DNA from: Pelagibius sp040217155
GTDB lineage: Bacteria > Pseudomonadota > Alphaproteobacteria > Kiloniellales > Kiloniellaceae
Direction of reading: 5' to 3'
Length of the DNA stretch: 64,000 bases
Assembly (NCBI GenBank): GCA_040217155.1
Contig: JAVJNS010000035.1
Location: 124,001 to 188,000, forward strand
The position numbers were made by a program, and so were the translations under genes. Of the stretch, positions 8,400 through 17,199 are shown piece by piece (within the stretch, counting starts at the first letter, position 1; every line of letters starts with the position of its first letter). Under the pieces are notes generated by a model, which was given only the letters and a program-made list of their open reading frames with translations, searched no databases and was not told the origin of the DNA.

Positions 8400-8803
8400 A
8401 GATCGCCGTCTCCGCCGTCACCGTCCTCGCGGCGCGGAAGACTTCCGGCCGGCGCCGGCTCGATTTTCAGCAGGAGCTCGCCAAGCAGATCCTCGTCGAG
8501 GGCGCCGATGCAGCCGGCGAGACGGTTGGCAAAGAGGGTCGCCTTGGCGCTGAGGCCGGCGGTATCGACAACCACGCGGGGGTGCGAGATATCGGCGAGG
8601 CCCTGCAGTTCCTCCGCGTCGTCCCAAATGATCCCGAGATACTGGCAGACCCGGTGTACGAAGCGGCGACTCGGCTTGCCGCGGCGGCCGTGCTCCATGG
8701 CCGAGAGATAGGCCGGCGAGACCTGCAGGCCAGCCGCCATGTCTTTCAGCGCCAGGCCGCGGGCGGCACGGATCTCTCGCAGTTTTTCCCCGAACGGCGT
8801 CAT
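8396..8803 (-). CDS. XRE-family helix-turn-helix transcriptional regulator
   Basis: 135 aa. An N-terminal Cro/C1-type HTH is visible at about residues 6-60 (LREIRAARGLALKDMAAGL then VSPAYLSAMEHGRRGKPS). The C-terminal half has no recognised domain and ends in a low-complexity Asp/Gly tail. It overlaps the GFA gene and the PAS gene by four bases each, so the three form one translationally coupled leftward unit. In many Alphaproteobacteria an XRE gene sits between smr and hslU, so this may be that conserved regulator. Target operator not identifiable. Confidence 0.85.
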   Translation of the reverse strand: MTPFGEKLREIRAARGLALKDMAAGLQVSPAYLSAMEHGRRGKPSRRFVHRVCQYLGIIWDDAEELQGLADISHPRVVVDTAGLSAKATLFANRLAGCIGALDEDLLGELLLKIEPAPAGSLPRREDGDGGDGDL

Positions 8804-9330
8804 GCCTGTCGCTTGCCCCCCTCGGGCTTGTCGGGCGCCGACTCGTCATAGAGGCCGCGGGCTTTGTGCCAGTCGGCGAGGGACTCGTCGGGATACCCGG
8901 CATAGCGGTTGGGGGCGGTGGCGTCGGGCGGCAGCTTCACCCAGCCGGGCTTCGCATCCAGCATGATGAAGACGCTTTCCGGGGCCGGCGGCAAAGGCGA
9001 GTCGATGGCCGACGCGAAGGGGTGCACGAGATCCGGCCAGCGCGGATCGAAGACGTAGAGCGCCGCGCCGCAATGCTTGCAGAAGTGCCGGCGCGCCGGA
9101 CTCACCTCGCTTGGCGTGCTGGCCGTCCCGCGCGCCCGATAGACGGTGATATGCTCCTCGCCCTCGACCTTCAGGGTCGCCTGGTCGCCGCCCAGGTTGA
9201 TGGCAAAACCGCCGCCGCCCGCCGTCTTGCGGCAGATCGAGCAGTAGCAGCGCATGTACGGCACCCCGGCACGGCAAAACACGGAAAAGCGCACGGCGCC
9301 GCAGTGACATGAACCTTTGAGTTGTGGCAA
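8800..9330 (-). CDS. GFA family zinc-binding protein
   Basis: 176 aa. Paired cysteine clusters GSCHCGAVRFSV, CYCSICRK and CKHCGAAL match the Zn-binding glutathione-dependent formaldehyde-activating (GFA/Mss4-like) family. Family members are often annotated as formaldehyde-activating, but most are functionally untested. It is the first gene of the GFA-XRE-PAS cluster. The C-terminal ~50 residues (KLPPDATAPNRYAGYPDESLA) form a tail beyond the metal-binding core. Confidence 0.85.
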   Translation of the reverse strand: MPQLKGSCHCGAVRFSVFCRAGVPYMRCYCSICRKTAGGGGFAINLGGDQATLKVEGEEHITVYRARGTASTPSEVSPARRHFCKHCGAALYVFDPRWPDLVHPFASAIDSPLPPAPESVFIMLDAKPGWVKLPPDATAPNRYAGYPDESLADWHKARGLYDESAPDKPEGGKRQA

Positions 9331-9441
9331 GGTAGGCCCCGCTGTCAGAGGCAGATAACCGGATCGGAGTTTACGCCTTTCCCGGTCGCCATTCCTAGTC
9401 AGATCGACTCATTTCTTTTTCTGGGGCGGCCGGGCGGGCCG

Positions 9442-10044
9442 TCAGCGCCGGCGGCGGAGCAGTACATAGAGCGCGCCGGTCCCACCATGTTTCTGCTGGG
9501 CATAGTCGAAGGACAGGACCCGCTCCCGGTTCGGTGTCTCGTTCAGCCAGCGCGGCACCGAGGCGCGCAGCACGCCGCCTTCGGCCTTGTGCACGCCCTT
9601 GCCGGTGACCACCAGAACGCAGCGCTTGCCGTCCGCCTGGCTCTCGGCGAGGAAGCGCTCGAGCCGCCGGTGGGCTGCGTCCTGGCGCAGGCCGTGCAGA
9701 TCGAGCGTCGCCTCGATGGGCAGCTTGCCGCGGCTCAAACGTTCGGCCTTGCGGCGGTCGAGGCCGTCGCGGCTGCCGTGACTGAGCGGCGCGGCGGGTT
9801 GGGCTCTCGCCGTGGGACCAGCCGACGCCTCGCGCCGCGCCGCCGCGGTAACGCTACGCCGCTTCCGCGGGACGGACGGATCGGCGCCGGCTTCCTTGCC
9901 GGTTCCCTCTGGCAACAGTTCCGCGGCGCGGGAATACAGGCGATCACGCCCGGTCAGCGGCTTGATCTGTCCAGCGATGTGCCGCCACAGCCGCTGGTCT
10001 TCGACGGAGAGGCCGCTGCGCGGGTCTTTTCGTCTGCCGGTCAT
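9442..10044 (-). CDS. Smr/MutS C-terminal domain protein
   Basis: 200 aa from the ATG at 10044. The frame is open much further upstream, but that part is a shadow of lutC. The N-terminal half is basic and Pro/Ala-rich; the C-terminal Smr domain carries LDLHGLRQDAAHRRLERFL, the loop VVTGKG and a basic RRRR end. Smr domains are nucleases or nicking enzymes acting on DNA or RNA. In related genomes smr follows mltA directly; here lutABC and a lipoprotein gene lie between them. Confidence 0.88.
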   Translation of the reverse strand: MTGRRKDPRSGLSVEDQRLWRHIAGQIKPLTGRDRLYSRAAELLPEGTGKEAGADPSVPRKRRSVTAAARREASAGPTARAQPAAPLSHGSRDGLDRRKAERLSRGKLPIEATLDLHGLRQDAAHRRLERFLAESQADGKRCVLVVTGKGVHKAEGGVLRASVPRWLNETPNRERVLSFDYAQQKHGGTGALYVLLRRRR

Positions 10045-10064
10045 TCCGCGCCCTTCGCCGAGCC

Positions 10065-10769
10065 TCAGTCCTGCGGGCGGTCGTCGACCAGCAGGACGTG
10101 CAGCCGCCGCGGTCCGTGCGCACCGAGCAGGATGGTCTGTTCGATGTCGCCGGTGCGCGAGGGGCCGGTGATCATGTTCACGGCGCGCGGCATCTCGCCC
10201 GGGCCGGTCACCGCGCGCAGCCGCCGCCAGACCTCTTCGTAAGTGCCGGTCACCTGCGAGGCGCGCAAGACCACGATGTGATTCTCCGGCAAGAAGTTGA
10301 GGGTGACCGGCGCTTCGGGGCCGGAGGCCATGACCAAGGTGCCGGTCTCGGCGACGCCGGCGAAGGCGCCGGTGACCGAGGTGGCGTCGTTCGCCTCGGC
10401 GACGCCTTCCTCGACTTCCAGCAGCGGCTGGCCGTCCCAGGGCAGCGCCCGCAGGTCGTCGCGCGGCGCCAGGCGCAGCTTGGGCGGCAGGTTCTCGTTT
10501 TTGAGGTAGTCGGCGATCGCCTGCGGAACTTCCGCCGCGCCGTCGAGGCGCACCACCGTGGCGGAGAGCTCGCACAGCATCTGCACCATGAGGTCGAGCT
10601 GTGCGCCATGCGGGATCTGCGCGCGCTGGGGCAGCAGGCCCGGCTGCGGCGCTCTCAGGCGCTGCTCCAGTTCGGCGCGCAGTTCGGCGCTTGGATCTTG
10701 GCGCTTCAGGGAACGGCGCACCGCGCCCAGGATCTGTTGTTTGGCACCATTGGGCGTTCGAGGACTCAT
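10065..10769 (-). CDS. lutC: lactate utilization protein LutC
   Basis: 234 aa LUD-domain protein. The C-terminal pattern MITGPSRTGDIEQTILLGAHGPRRLHVLLVDD is diagnostic for LutC/YkgG. With LutA and LutB it forms the L-lactate oxidising complex first described in Bacillus subtilis. It overlaps lutB by four bases (ATGA) and ends 20 bases before the smr start, so smr may be cotranscribed. No lactate permease or regulator gene is adjacent. Confidence 0.92.
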   Translation of the reverse strand: MSPRTPNGAKQQILGAVRRSLKRQDPSAELRAELEQRLRAPQPGLLPQRAQIPHGAQLDLMVQMLCELSATVVRLDGAAEVPQAIADYLKNENLPPKLRLAPRDDLRALPWDGQPLLEVEEGVAEANDATSVTGAFAGVAETGTLVMASGPEAPVTLNFLPENHIVVLRASQVTGTYEEVWRRLRAVTGPGEMPRAVNMITGPSRTGDIEQTILLGAHGPRRLHVLLVDDRPQD

Positions 10770-12196
10770 GACGCTGTCTTTCCGCTCCGCTTTTCCGCCC
10801 AGAGCTGATGGAAGGTCTTGCCTTCGGGCGCCGGAAAATCGCGGTATTTGGTCCAGCCGCGCACCAGCGGCAGGGCATCGAAGCGTCCGCGGGCGCTCCC
10901 GAAATGGGCCAGCAGCCGGGCCTGCAGGCCAGTGACGAAGTGGTACAGCCTGGGCCGCCGGGCGACGAAGGTCCAGAGACCGAGACCGGCGCGCACCGTC
11001 GCCGGGCTCAGGTGTTTCTCGAACTCGCGCTCACGCCAGTGGCGCATCATCTTCGGCAGGGGGATGCGCATCGGGCAGACCGACTCGCAGCGCCCACAAA
11101 AGGTCGAGGCGTTGGGCAGATGCCCGGCTTCGTCGACGCCGATCAGATTGGGCGTCAGCACCGAGCCCATGGGCCCGGGGTAGACCCAGCCGTAGGCATG
11201 GCCGCCGACCGCGTGATAGACCGGGCAGTGGTTCATGCAGGCGCCGCAGCGGATGCAGCGCAGCATGTCCTGGAACTCGCTGCCGAGCATGCCGGTGCGG
11301 CCGTTGTCGAGCAGGATGACGTGGTACTCCTCCGGCCCGTCGAGATCCTCCGGCCGCCGCGGGCCGGTCGAGAAGGTGGTATAGGAGGAAAACTCCTGGC
11401 CGGTCGCCGAGCGCGCCAGCACCCGCAGGATGGTGGTCGCGTCCTCCAGGTTGGGGACCACCTTCTCCAGGCTGGCGACCACGATGTGGACGCGCGGCAG
11501 GGTCTGGGTGAGATCGCCGTTGCCTTCGTTGGTGACGATGATCGAGGTGCCGGTCTCGGCCACCAGGAAGTTGGCGCCGGTGATGCCGACGTCGGCCTCG
11601 AGGAAGCGGCGGCGCAGCATCTGGCGCGCCTCGGCCACCAGCTGCACCGGCTCGCTCAAAATGCGCTCGCTGGACAGTTCCCGATGGTGGCTGCGGAAAT
11701 CCGCCTCCACCTGTTCTTTGGTCAGGTGGACCGCCGGCGCGATGATGTGGCTTGGCGGCTCCTTGCGCAGCTGGATGATGTACTCGCCGAGGTCGGTCTC
11801 GACCACGTCGAGCCCGGCGTCCTCCATTGCCTGGTTGAGCGCGATCTCCTCGGAGATCATCGACTTGCCCTTGGTCACCACACGGGCATCGACGCGCCGG
11901 CAGATGTCGAGCACCGCCTTGCGGGCGTCCTCCGCCGTCGCCGCCCAGTGCACCTGACCGCCGCTGGCCAGCACCTTCTCCTCGTAGCGCTCGAGGTAGA
12001 AATCGAGGTTCGCCAGGGTGTGGTTCTTGATGTCGCGCGCGGCATCGCGCAGGTCGTCGAACTCCGGCAGGCGGTCGCGCGCCTTGGCGCGCTTGTCGAT
12101 GAAGCCGGTCTTCACATGCTTCATCGCCTTCTGCAGCGTTTGGTTGGCCAGCGCCGCGCGGGCGTTGTCCTTGAAGGCGCGGGAGGTGCTTTGCAT
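10766..12196 (-). CDS. lutB: lactate utilization iron-sulfur protein LutB
   Basis: 476 aa. The N-terminal LUD domain (about 60-300, with VVTKGKSMISEEIALN and GTSIIVTNEGNGD) is followed by two ferredoxin-like cysteine motifs, CIRCGACMNHCPVY and CGRCESVCPMRIP, that bind [4Fe-4S] clusters. Family length is normal. GGAGGG precedes the ATG and lies within the end of lutA; the gap to lutA is five bases. It acts with LutA and LutC to pass electrons from lactate. Confidence 0.94.
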   Translation of the reverse strand: MQSTSRAFKDNARAALANQTLQKAMKHVKTGFIDKRAKARDRLPEFDDLRDAARDIKNHTLANLDFYLERYEEKVLASGGQVHWAATAEDARKAVLDICRRVDARVVTKGKSMISEEIALNQAMEDAGLDVVETDLGEYIIQLRKEPPSHIIAPAVHLTKEQVEADFRSHHRELSSERILSEPVQLVAEARQMLRRRFLEADVGITGANFLVAETGTSIIVTNEGNGDLTQTLPRVHIVVASLEKVVPNLEDATTILRVLARSATGQEFSSYTTFSTGPRRPEDLDGPEEYHVILLDNGRTGMLGSEFQDMLRCIRCGACMNHCPVYHAVGGHAYGWVYPGPMGSVLTPNLIGVDEAGHLPNASTFCGRCESVCPMRIPLPKMMRHWREREFEKHLSPATVRAGLGLWTFVARRPRLYHFVTGLQARLLAHFGSARGRFDALPLVRGWTKYRDFPAPEGKTFHQLWAEKRSGKTAS

Positions 12197-12201
12197 GGCG
12201 T

Positions 12202-12990
12202 TCAGGCCCTCCGGCGCGCGCGTTCGTCGGCGGATTCACCGATGGCGGGCTGCTCGGTCATGCCGGCCAAGACCTCGGCCACGTGGCGCACTTCGATGCC
12301 GGCGCCCAGGCGCTGCAGCTTGCCGGCCATGTTCATGAGGCAGCCGAGGTCGCCGGCCAGCAGGGTGTCGGCCCCGGTTGCGGCGATATTCTCCGCCTTG
12401 GCCGAGACGATCTTGTTGGAAATGTCCGGGTATTTCACGCAGAAGGTGCCGCCGAAGCCGCAGCAGACATCGTGCTCCACCATTTCCTTCATCTCGACAC
12501 CCGGGATGGAGGCCAGCAGCTTGCGCGGCTGCGCCTCGATGCCGAGCTCGCGCAGGCCGGAGCAGGAGTCGTGATAGGTGACGCTGCCGGCGAAGCCCGA
12601 GTCGACGGTCTCGACGCCACGGACGTCCGTGAGGAATGAGATCAGTTCGTAAGTACGTCCGGCCAGGTCGTCCGCAGCGGCCTTCATCGCCTGATCGCCG
12701 TCGAACAGTGTCGGGTAGTGCTCGCGGATCATCGCCGCGCAGGAGCCCGAGGGCGCCACCACGTAGTCGAAGCCTTCAAAGGCCTTGATGGTCTGCTTTG
12801 CCAGGGCAGCGGTGTCGGCCCGATCGCCGGAATTGTAGGCCGGCTGGCCGCAGCAGGTCTGGGCCTGGGGCACCTCCACGCTGCAGCCGGCGTCCTCCAG
12901 CAGCTTCACCGCGGCAAAGCCCACCGAGGGCCGCATCAGATCGACCAGACAGGTCACGAAGAGTCCGACGCGCGGGCGCTCGTCAGCCAT
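12202..12990 (-). CDS. lutA: lactate utilization protein LutA (CCG-domain Fe-S oxidoreductase)
   Basis: 262 aa from the ATG at 12990 (MADERPRVGLFVTCLVD). It has duplicated CCG motifs, TCCGQPAYNSG around 60 and DVCCGFGGTF around 190, together with the HDSCSGLRELG segment, as in GlpC/HdrB-like subunits. It is the first gene of the lutABC operon, so the promoter should lie in 12990-13060. I see no clear operator there. Confidence 0.93.
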   Translation of the reverse strand: MADERPRVGLFVTCLVDLMRPSVGFAAVKLLEDAGCSVEVPQAQTCCGQPAYNSGDRADTAALAKQTIKAFEGFDYVVAPSGSCAAMIREHYPTLFDGDQAMKAAADDLAGRTYELISFLTDVRGVETVDSGFAGSVTYHDSCSGLRELGIEAQPRKLLASIPGVEMKEMVEHDVCCGFGGTFCVKYPDISNKIVSAKAENIAATGADTLLAGDLGCLMNMAGKLQRLGAGIEVRHVAEVLAGMTEQPAIGESADERARRRA

Positions 12991-13062
12991 GGATAGTTCT
13001 CCCAGACTCGTTGGAAGCGATAATGGTATTACCAATTTCGAAAAGCAAGCCAGGGGAGGCTC

Positions 13063-13782
13063 TTAGGGATTTATCTGGGCACTCACGATGGGCTCTTCGA
13101 GATTGAGAACCGTTATTTCACCGCGGATCGCCGGAAATTCCTTTAGCGCCGCCTGGGCGGTGGCCTGGTCGAGCGAATAGTTGATCGAGACGAATTTGTC
13201 GAAGTACTGAAGTTTCACAAACTCGAAATGACCGATGTAAGCGATCTGTCCAGCGTCGACCGAGAAGACAAAGTTCCTTCTCGGATCCACTTTCGCTTCG
13301 GGATCGACATACTTCGTCGGATCGACCACGTAGGTGTTGGCTTGCGAGTTGCCGTCGATGCTGCGGACAAAAAGGGTCATCAAGTGCGGAAATCCGGCAG
13401 CGATGAGCGCATAGTCGCCGGGTTCGACTTCAAGCACCGTCACCGTCGGATCAAGATAGCCCCTGCCGCTGCCGACGAAAGGTGTGAATGGGGCCTTGAA
13501 GACCTTCGTGCGGATAATGTTTCCTTTGGCGAGCAGTCGCCTGGCGAGCGGATCGTACTCCTGCCAAAAGGTCGACAGACTTTCGCCAGACTGCCGAAGG
13601 GTCTGTGCCGCGTTAGCGCTGGTTCCCACGACAACGATGGCCTTCTCGCTATGGGCGTCGAAGCTCAGTGACCGCGAGGCTTCCGGTGCGCCGGAACAAG
13701 CGGCCAAGGACAGCGTCAAGAAAGCCAACCCAGCAGCGCGCAGCAGCGACCCAAATGCCTCACAACGAACCGCCAAACCCAT
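13063..13782 (-). CDS. putative lipoprotein of unknown function
   Basis: 239 aa from the ATG at 13782. A signal peptide ends in a lipobox, LTLSLAACSG, with the modified Cys near residue 29, so outer-membrane or periplasmic anchoring is predicted. The rest is a single soluble domain rich in beta strands (TVTVLEVEPGDYALIAAGF; FVFSVDAGQIAYIGHFEF), not recognised from memory. By eye its base composition is lower in GC than the neighbours, and it sits between lutA and mltA, genes that flank other loci in relatives. Transfer is possible but unproven. Confidence 0.65.
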   Translation of the reverse strand: MGLAVRCEAFGSLLRAAGLAFLTLSLAACSGAPEASRSLSFDAHSEKAIVVVGTSANAAQTLRQSGESLSTFWQEYDPLARRLLAKGNIIRTKVFKAPFTPFVGSGRGYLDPTVTVLEVEPGDYALIAAGFPHLMTLFVRSIDGNSQANTYVVDPTKYVDPEAKVDPRRNFVFSVDAGQIAYIGHFEFVKLQYFDKFVSINYSLDQATAQAALKEFPAIRGEITVLNLEEPIVSAQINP

Positions 13783-13926
13783 TCGCCAAACTCCTACGAA
13801 GGTCCAGCGCCGCCTGAGAAGCGGCGGCAGTGTCAATTCTGTTTGTAACGTCAATTGCACCGCGCTGACCAGTCGCAACGCGCGCGGGCCGTTAAATATA
13901 CAAATGAAACTCGCCTGAAAGTGCCG

Positions 13927-15177
13927 TCAACTCGCCCGCTCACGCCGCTCGGCGACGGCCTTGGGCAGCAGCAGATAGTAGACGCCCTTCTGCTTCATGC
14001 GCCCGGCCTCGGCCAGGGCTGCCTCGCCCGACCCCCAGAAGAAGTCGCCGCGCACAGCGCCCTTGATGGCGGAGCCGACGTCCTGGGCTACCATCAGGCG
14101 GCGCAGCGGCTTGTCCGTCGCCGGCCAGGTGGTGTCGAGATAGAGCGGCACGCCGAGCGGCAGCAAAGACGAATCCACCGCCAGGCTGCGGCCGGGCGTA
14201 AGGGCCACGCCCTGGGCGCCGATCGGGCCATCCCCTTCGATCTCGCGAAAGAAGATATAGCGGGCGTTGCGCTGCATCATCTCCGTGGCCTTTTGCGGGT
14301 TGGCGCGCAGCCAGTCGCGGATCGCCTGCATGGAAGCATTCTTGCGCGACACCGCGCCTTCATCGATGAGCGCGCGGCCGATGGCGTAGAAGGGCAGGCC
14401 GTTGGAGCCGGCATAGCCGACCCGCTTCACGCTGCCGTCGGGATAGACCACGCGACCCGATCCCTGCACGTGCAGGAAGAAGGCATCGACCGGATCGGAG
14501 ACCCAGAGCAGCTCCATCCCCCGCCCGGCCAGCGCGCCGCCGTCGATCTCGGCGCGGGTCAGATAGGGCACCAGCCGCCCGTCGCGGATCTGCCCGATCA
14601 GCTTTGTTCCGCGCAGATCGGCGCGGAAAAGGGCGAGGTCGGCGGTCACCAGATCGTCCGGCACCCGGTACAGCGGCGTCGCTCCGGGAGCGGCGGGACT
14701 GGCCGCCGCTTTCAATTCGGCTTCGTAATAACCGGTGAAGAGGCCCTCGCGCTGTCCCGCGTTGGAGACGGCAAAGGGCCGGAAATACTCCTCCAGAGCG
14801 GCGCGAGTGCCCGCATCGTCATCTTCGGCAAGGCCCTGCAGCGCCGCGCAGGGCGCGCGCCAGTCGCCCACCGTGCCGGCCAGACCATCGGGCCCGAGCG
14901 GCCGAGCGGCCGGTTGCGCGGTCAGGCGCGCGCAGGAGCGGTTCAGAGCCGGCAGCGCCGCGCCGAGCCGATCCTGCTCCCAGCCGGGCAGGGCGGCGAA
15001 GCCGACCGGCTCCAGCAAGATGGCCGAGTCCTCGGGCGGCGCCGTCTCGGTTGGTGCGGCCCGAGACGGTTGCGGTTTTGGGGCCTGTTCCGCCTCGGGC
15101 GGCGCTTCGCCGTTGCAAGCCGCCAGAAAGAACGCCGCCAGCAAAAGGGGCACGGCTGTCAGCGGAGAGGACGCCAA
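13927..15177 (-). CDS. mltA: MltA-family lytic murein transglycosylase
   Basis: 416 aa, apparently started at TTG. An N-terminal lipoprotein signal (LLLAAFFLAACNG, Cys near 21) precedes a Pro/Glu/Ala linker. The MltA catalytic region includes LFTGYYEAELKA and the C-terminal 3D domain LYLDTTWPATDKPLRRLMVAQDVGSAIKG with the catalytic Asp pair region (AQDVGSAI) and FFWGSG. It cleaves glycan strands of peptidoglycan to 1,6-anhydro products. It lies ten bases after timA, an arrangement common in Alphaproteobacteria. Confidence 0.93.
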   Translation of the reverse strand: MASSPLTAVPLLLAAFFLAACNGEAPPEAEQAPKPQPSRAAPTETAPPEDSAILLEPVGFAALPGWEQDRLGAALPALNRSCARLTAQPAARPLGPDGLAGTVGDWRAPCAALQGLAEDDDAGTRAALEEYFRPFAVSNAGQREGLFTGYYEAELKAAASPAAPGATPLYRVPDDLVTADLALFRADLRGTKLIGQIRDGRLVPYLTRAEIDGGALAGRGMELLWVSDPVDAFFLHVQGSGRVVYPDGSVKRVGYAGSNGLPFYAIGRALIDEGAVSRKNASMQAIRDWLRANPQKATEMMQRNARYIFFREIEGDGPIGAQGVALTPGRSLAVDSSLLPLGVPLYLDTTWPATDKPLRRLMVAQDVGSAIKGAVRGDFFWGSGEAALAEAGRMKQKGVYYLLLPKAVAERRERAS

Positions 15178-15187
15178 GGCCGCGAAC

Positions 15188-15919
15188 TCAGTTCGGGCTG
15201 CGGGTCGCGACCAGGGCCCAGTTGGGATCGCGGCTGCGGGTATTGCGGGCGAAAGTCCAGATATCGGTGACCTTGGTCACCTGGTTGGGGTCGCCATCGA
15301 CGATCCGACCCTCGGAATCCCGGGTCACGTTGACCTGCTCGGAGACGAACTTCACGGTGACAAAGGCCGTCTTCTGCTGCATCTCGGCCTCGATGATATC
15401 CGCCGAGGTGATGCCGATCAGCGTCGTCTCCAAGGTTTCCTTGTTCTCTTCGCGCTGCTTGATGGCGCCCGAAAAGTCGTCATAGACGTCGTTGGCGAGC
15501 AGCGGGCGCAGCGTTTTCGCGTCGCCCTCGCCGAAGGCGCCGATGATCATTTCGAAGGCCCCGCGCGCGCCGGCGGCGAACTGGCGGGGATCGAATTCGC
15601 GGTCGGCGAGCTTGATCTGGGTGATGCCGGCAGCCAGCGGAGTGTCGGCGGTCTCTTCTTCCTGGACCGCCTCGGCTTCCTGCTTTGCCGCCTCCAACAG
15701 CTCTTCCTCTCCCAAGGGCTTGCCGTTGCCGCGATCAGGCAGTTGAATCACCTTGTCATCGCCGGAGTCCTTGCCTCGACCCTCGGATTTGTTGAAGGGG
15801 TCGATATCCGGCCGCTTCTCGTGCCCGGTCCGTTTTCCCAGCACAGAGCGCAGCTTGAGGATAAAAAAGGCTGCGACTGCAGCGAGAATGACTATTTCTA
15901 TGAAAGTGCCGTCGCTCAT
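15188..15919 (-). CDS. timA: TimA/Tim44-domain membrane-associated protein
   Basis: 243 aa. One N-terminal transmembrane segment (EIVILAAVAAFFILKL) is followed by a charged, disordered linker and a C-terminal Tim44-like domain (FEMIIGAFGEGDAKTLRPLLANDVYDDF; FVSEQVNVTRDSEGRIVDGD). Bacterial TimA is the homologue of mitochondrial Tim44, and its precise role is unsettled. It is divergent from fxsA and starts the timA-mltA unit. Confidence 0.88.
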   Translation of the reverse strand: MSDGTFIEIVILAAVAAFFILKLRSVLGKRTGHEKRPDIDPFNKSEGRGKDSGDDKVIQLPDRGNGKPLGEEELLEAAKQEAEAVQEEETADTPLAAGITQIKLADREFDPRQFAAGARGAFEMIIGAFGEGDAKTLRPLLANDVYDDFSGAIKQREENKETLETTLIGITSADIIEAEMQQKTAFVTVKFVSEQVNVTRDSEGRIVDGDPNQVTKVTDIWTFARNTRSRDPNWALVATRSPN

Positions 15920-16025
15920 CCGTTCACAATCGTTGGGGTGCGCTGCGGCGGGTAAGGCGCGAGCTGGCTGGCGTTACCGCCGGGTGATGCGCATTATGTA
16001 GGTAATAGAGAGAGAAAGAGCAAGC

Positions 16026-16574
16026 ATGGCCCTCATTCTGCTGGCCACCTTATTCATCGGGCTGCCGCTCCTTGAAATCGCCGTGTTCATTCAGGTGGGC
16101 GGCGCCATCGGCGTGTGGCCGACCATCGCCGCCACCGTGGCCACGGCAGTGGCGGGTTCCTTGCTGCTGCGCGCCCAGGGCCTGGCGGCCCTGACCCGGG
16201 CAAGGCTGCAGATGGACCGGGGCCAGCTTCCGGCCCGCGAGATGTTCGAGGGAGTCTGTCTGGTGCTGGCCGGCGCCCTGTTGCTGGTGCCCGGTTTTGT
16301 CACCGACGTCATCGGCCTGCTGCTGTTCGTGCCACCATTTCGCGAGTTGTTGCGGCTTTTGATCGCGCGGCACCTCGCCGCCAAGGCGGCCCGTGGCGAG
16401 GCCCGGGTTTATGTCGACGGGGTCGAAGTCGGTCCCGACGGTTCCCCCAAAGGGCCGCGCGGGCGCCCCGATGGATCCGGCGGCACCGTGATCGACGGAG
16501 ATTTCGAGGATCTCGGCCAAGGCGGCGACGGCGATGGCCCGTCCCAACAGAACCAGAGGAGGATCGGGCGATGA
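16026..16574 (+). CDS. fxsA: FxsA family membrane protein
   Basis: 182 aa with about four hydrophobic helices in the first ~115 residues (LILLATLFIGLPLLEIAVFI; IAATVATAVAGSLLL; VLAGALLLVPGFVTDVIGLLLFV) and a soluble Gly/Asp-rich tail. FxsA in E. coli suppresses F-exclusion of phage T7. A GA-rich leader precedes the ATG. The stop overlaps the next gene in an ATGA junction. Confidence 0.9.
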   Translation: MALILLATLFIGLPLLEIAVFIQVGGAIGVWPTIAATVATAVAGSLLLRAQGLAALTRARLQMDRGQLPAREMFEGVCLVLAGALLLVPGFVTDVIGLLLFVPPFRELLRLLIARHLAAKAARGEARVYVDGVEVGPDGSPKGPRGRPDGSGGTVIDGDFEDLGQGGDGDGPSQQNQRRIGR

Positions 16575-17116
16575 TCCTGGTGCGACACGGCCAATCCCAC
16601 TTCAACGTGCACTTCGCCAAGACCCGCATCGACCCGGGTATCGTCGATCCCGGCCTGACGAAAGAAGGCGAGCAGCAGGCCCGCGAGGCCGGCGAGAGCC
16701 TTGCCGCCTGCGGCATCCGGCACATCATCGCCAGCCCCTACTGGCGCACCCTGCACACCGCGGAAATCATCGCCGAGGCGCTCGGCCTGCCGGTCGAGAT
16801 CGAGCCTCTGGTGCGCGAGCGCTATTCCTTCACCTGCGACATCGGCAGCCTGCGCGCCGATCTCAGCCGGCGCTGGCCGAAATTCAGCTTTGGCGCGCTG
16901 CCGGAGCGCTGGTGGCCGGAAAACGAAGAAAGCGAGACGGCGCTCGCCGAACGCTGCCGCAGTTTCAGGGATGCCCAGGTCACCGGCGAGAACTGGGACG
17001 GCCTCTTGGTGGTGAGCCACTGGGGATTCATTCGAGGCCTCACCGGCGAGGAAGTCGGCAACGGCGTGGCGCTGCGCTTCGATCCTCTCGCCGGAGCGGC
17101 GGTGCCGGCCTATTGA
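16571..17116 (+). CDS. histidine phosphatase family protein
   Basis: 181 aa. The phosphohistidine signature RHGQSHFN is at residues 5-12 and the second catalytic His is in VVSHWGFIRG near 152. It is a phosphoglycerate-mutase-like phosphatase whose substrate cannot be inferred. It overlaps fxsA by four bases, so the two are coupled. ASPYWRTLHTAEIIAEALG is the usual central helix of the family. Confidence 0.85.
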   Translation: MILVRHGQSHFNVHFAKTRIDPGIVDPGLTKEGEQQAREAGESLAACGIRHIIASPYWRTLHTAEIIAEALGLPVEIEPLVRERYSFTCDIGSLRADLSRRWPKFSFGALPERWWPENEESETALAERCRSFRDAQVTGENWDGLLVVSHWGFIRGLTGEEVGNGVALRFDPLAGAAVPAY

Positions 17117-17199
17117 TATCCGCCCGCCGCCGCGGTGTCGGTTGTCTGGTTCGGTGATCCGTGATAGCCAAACCCGCCTCGTGACCACAGGAGCCGGAC

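Noticed and set aside
9442..10878. A 478-aa frame covering smr and lutC
   Set aside because: The N-terminal part shadows lutC and the start of lutB; the Smr protein starts at 10044.
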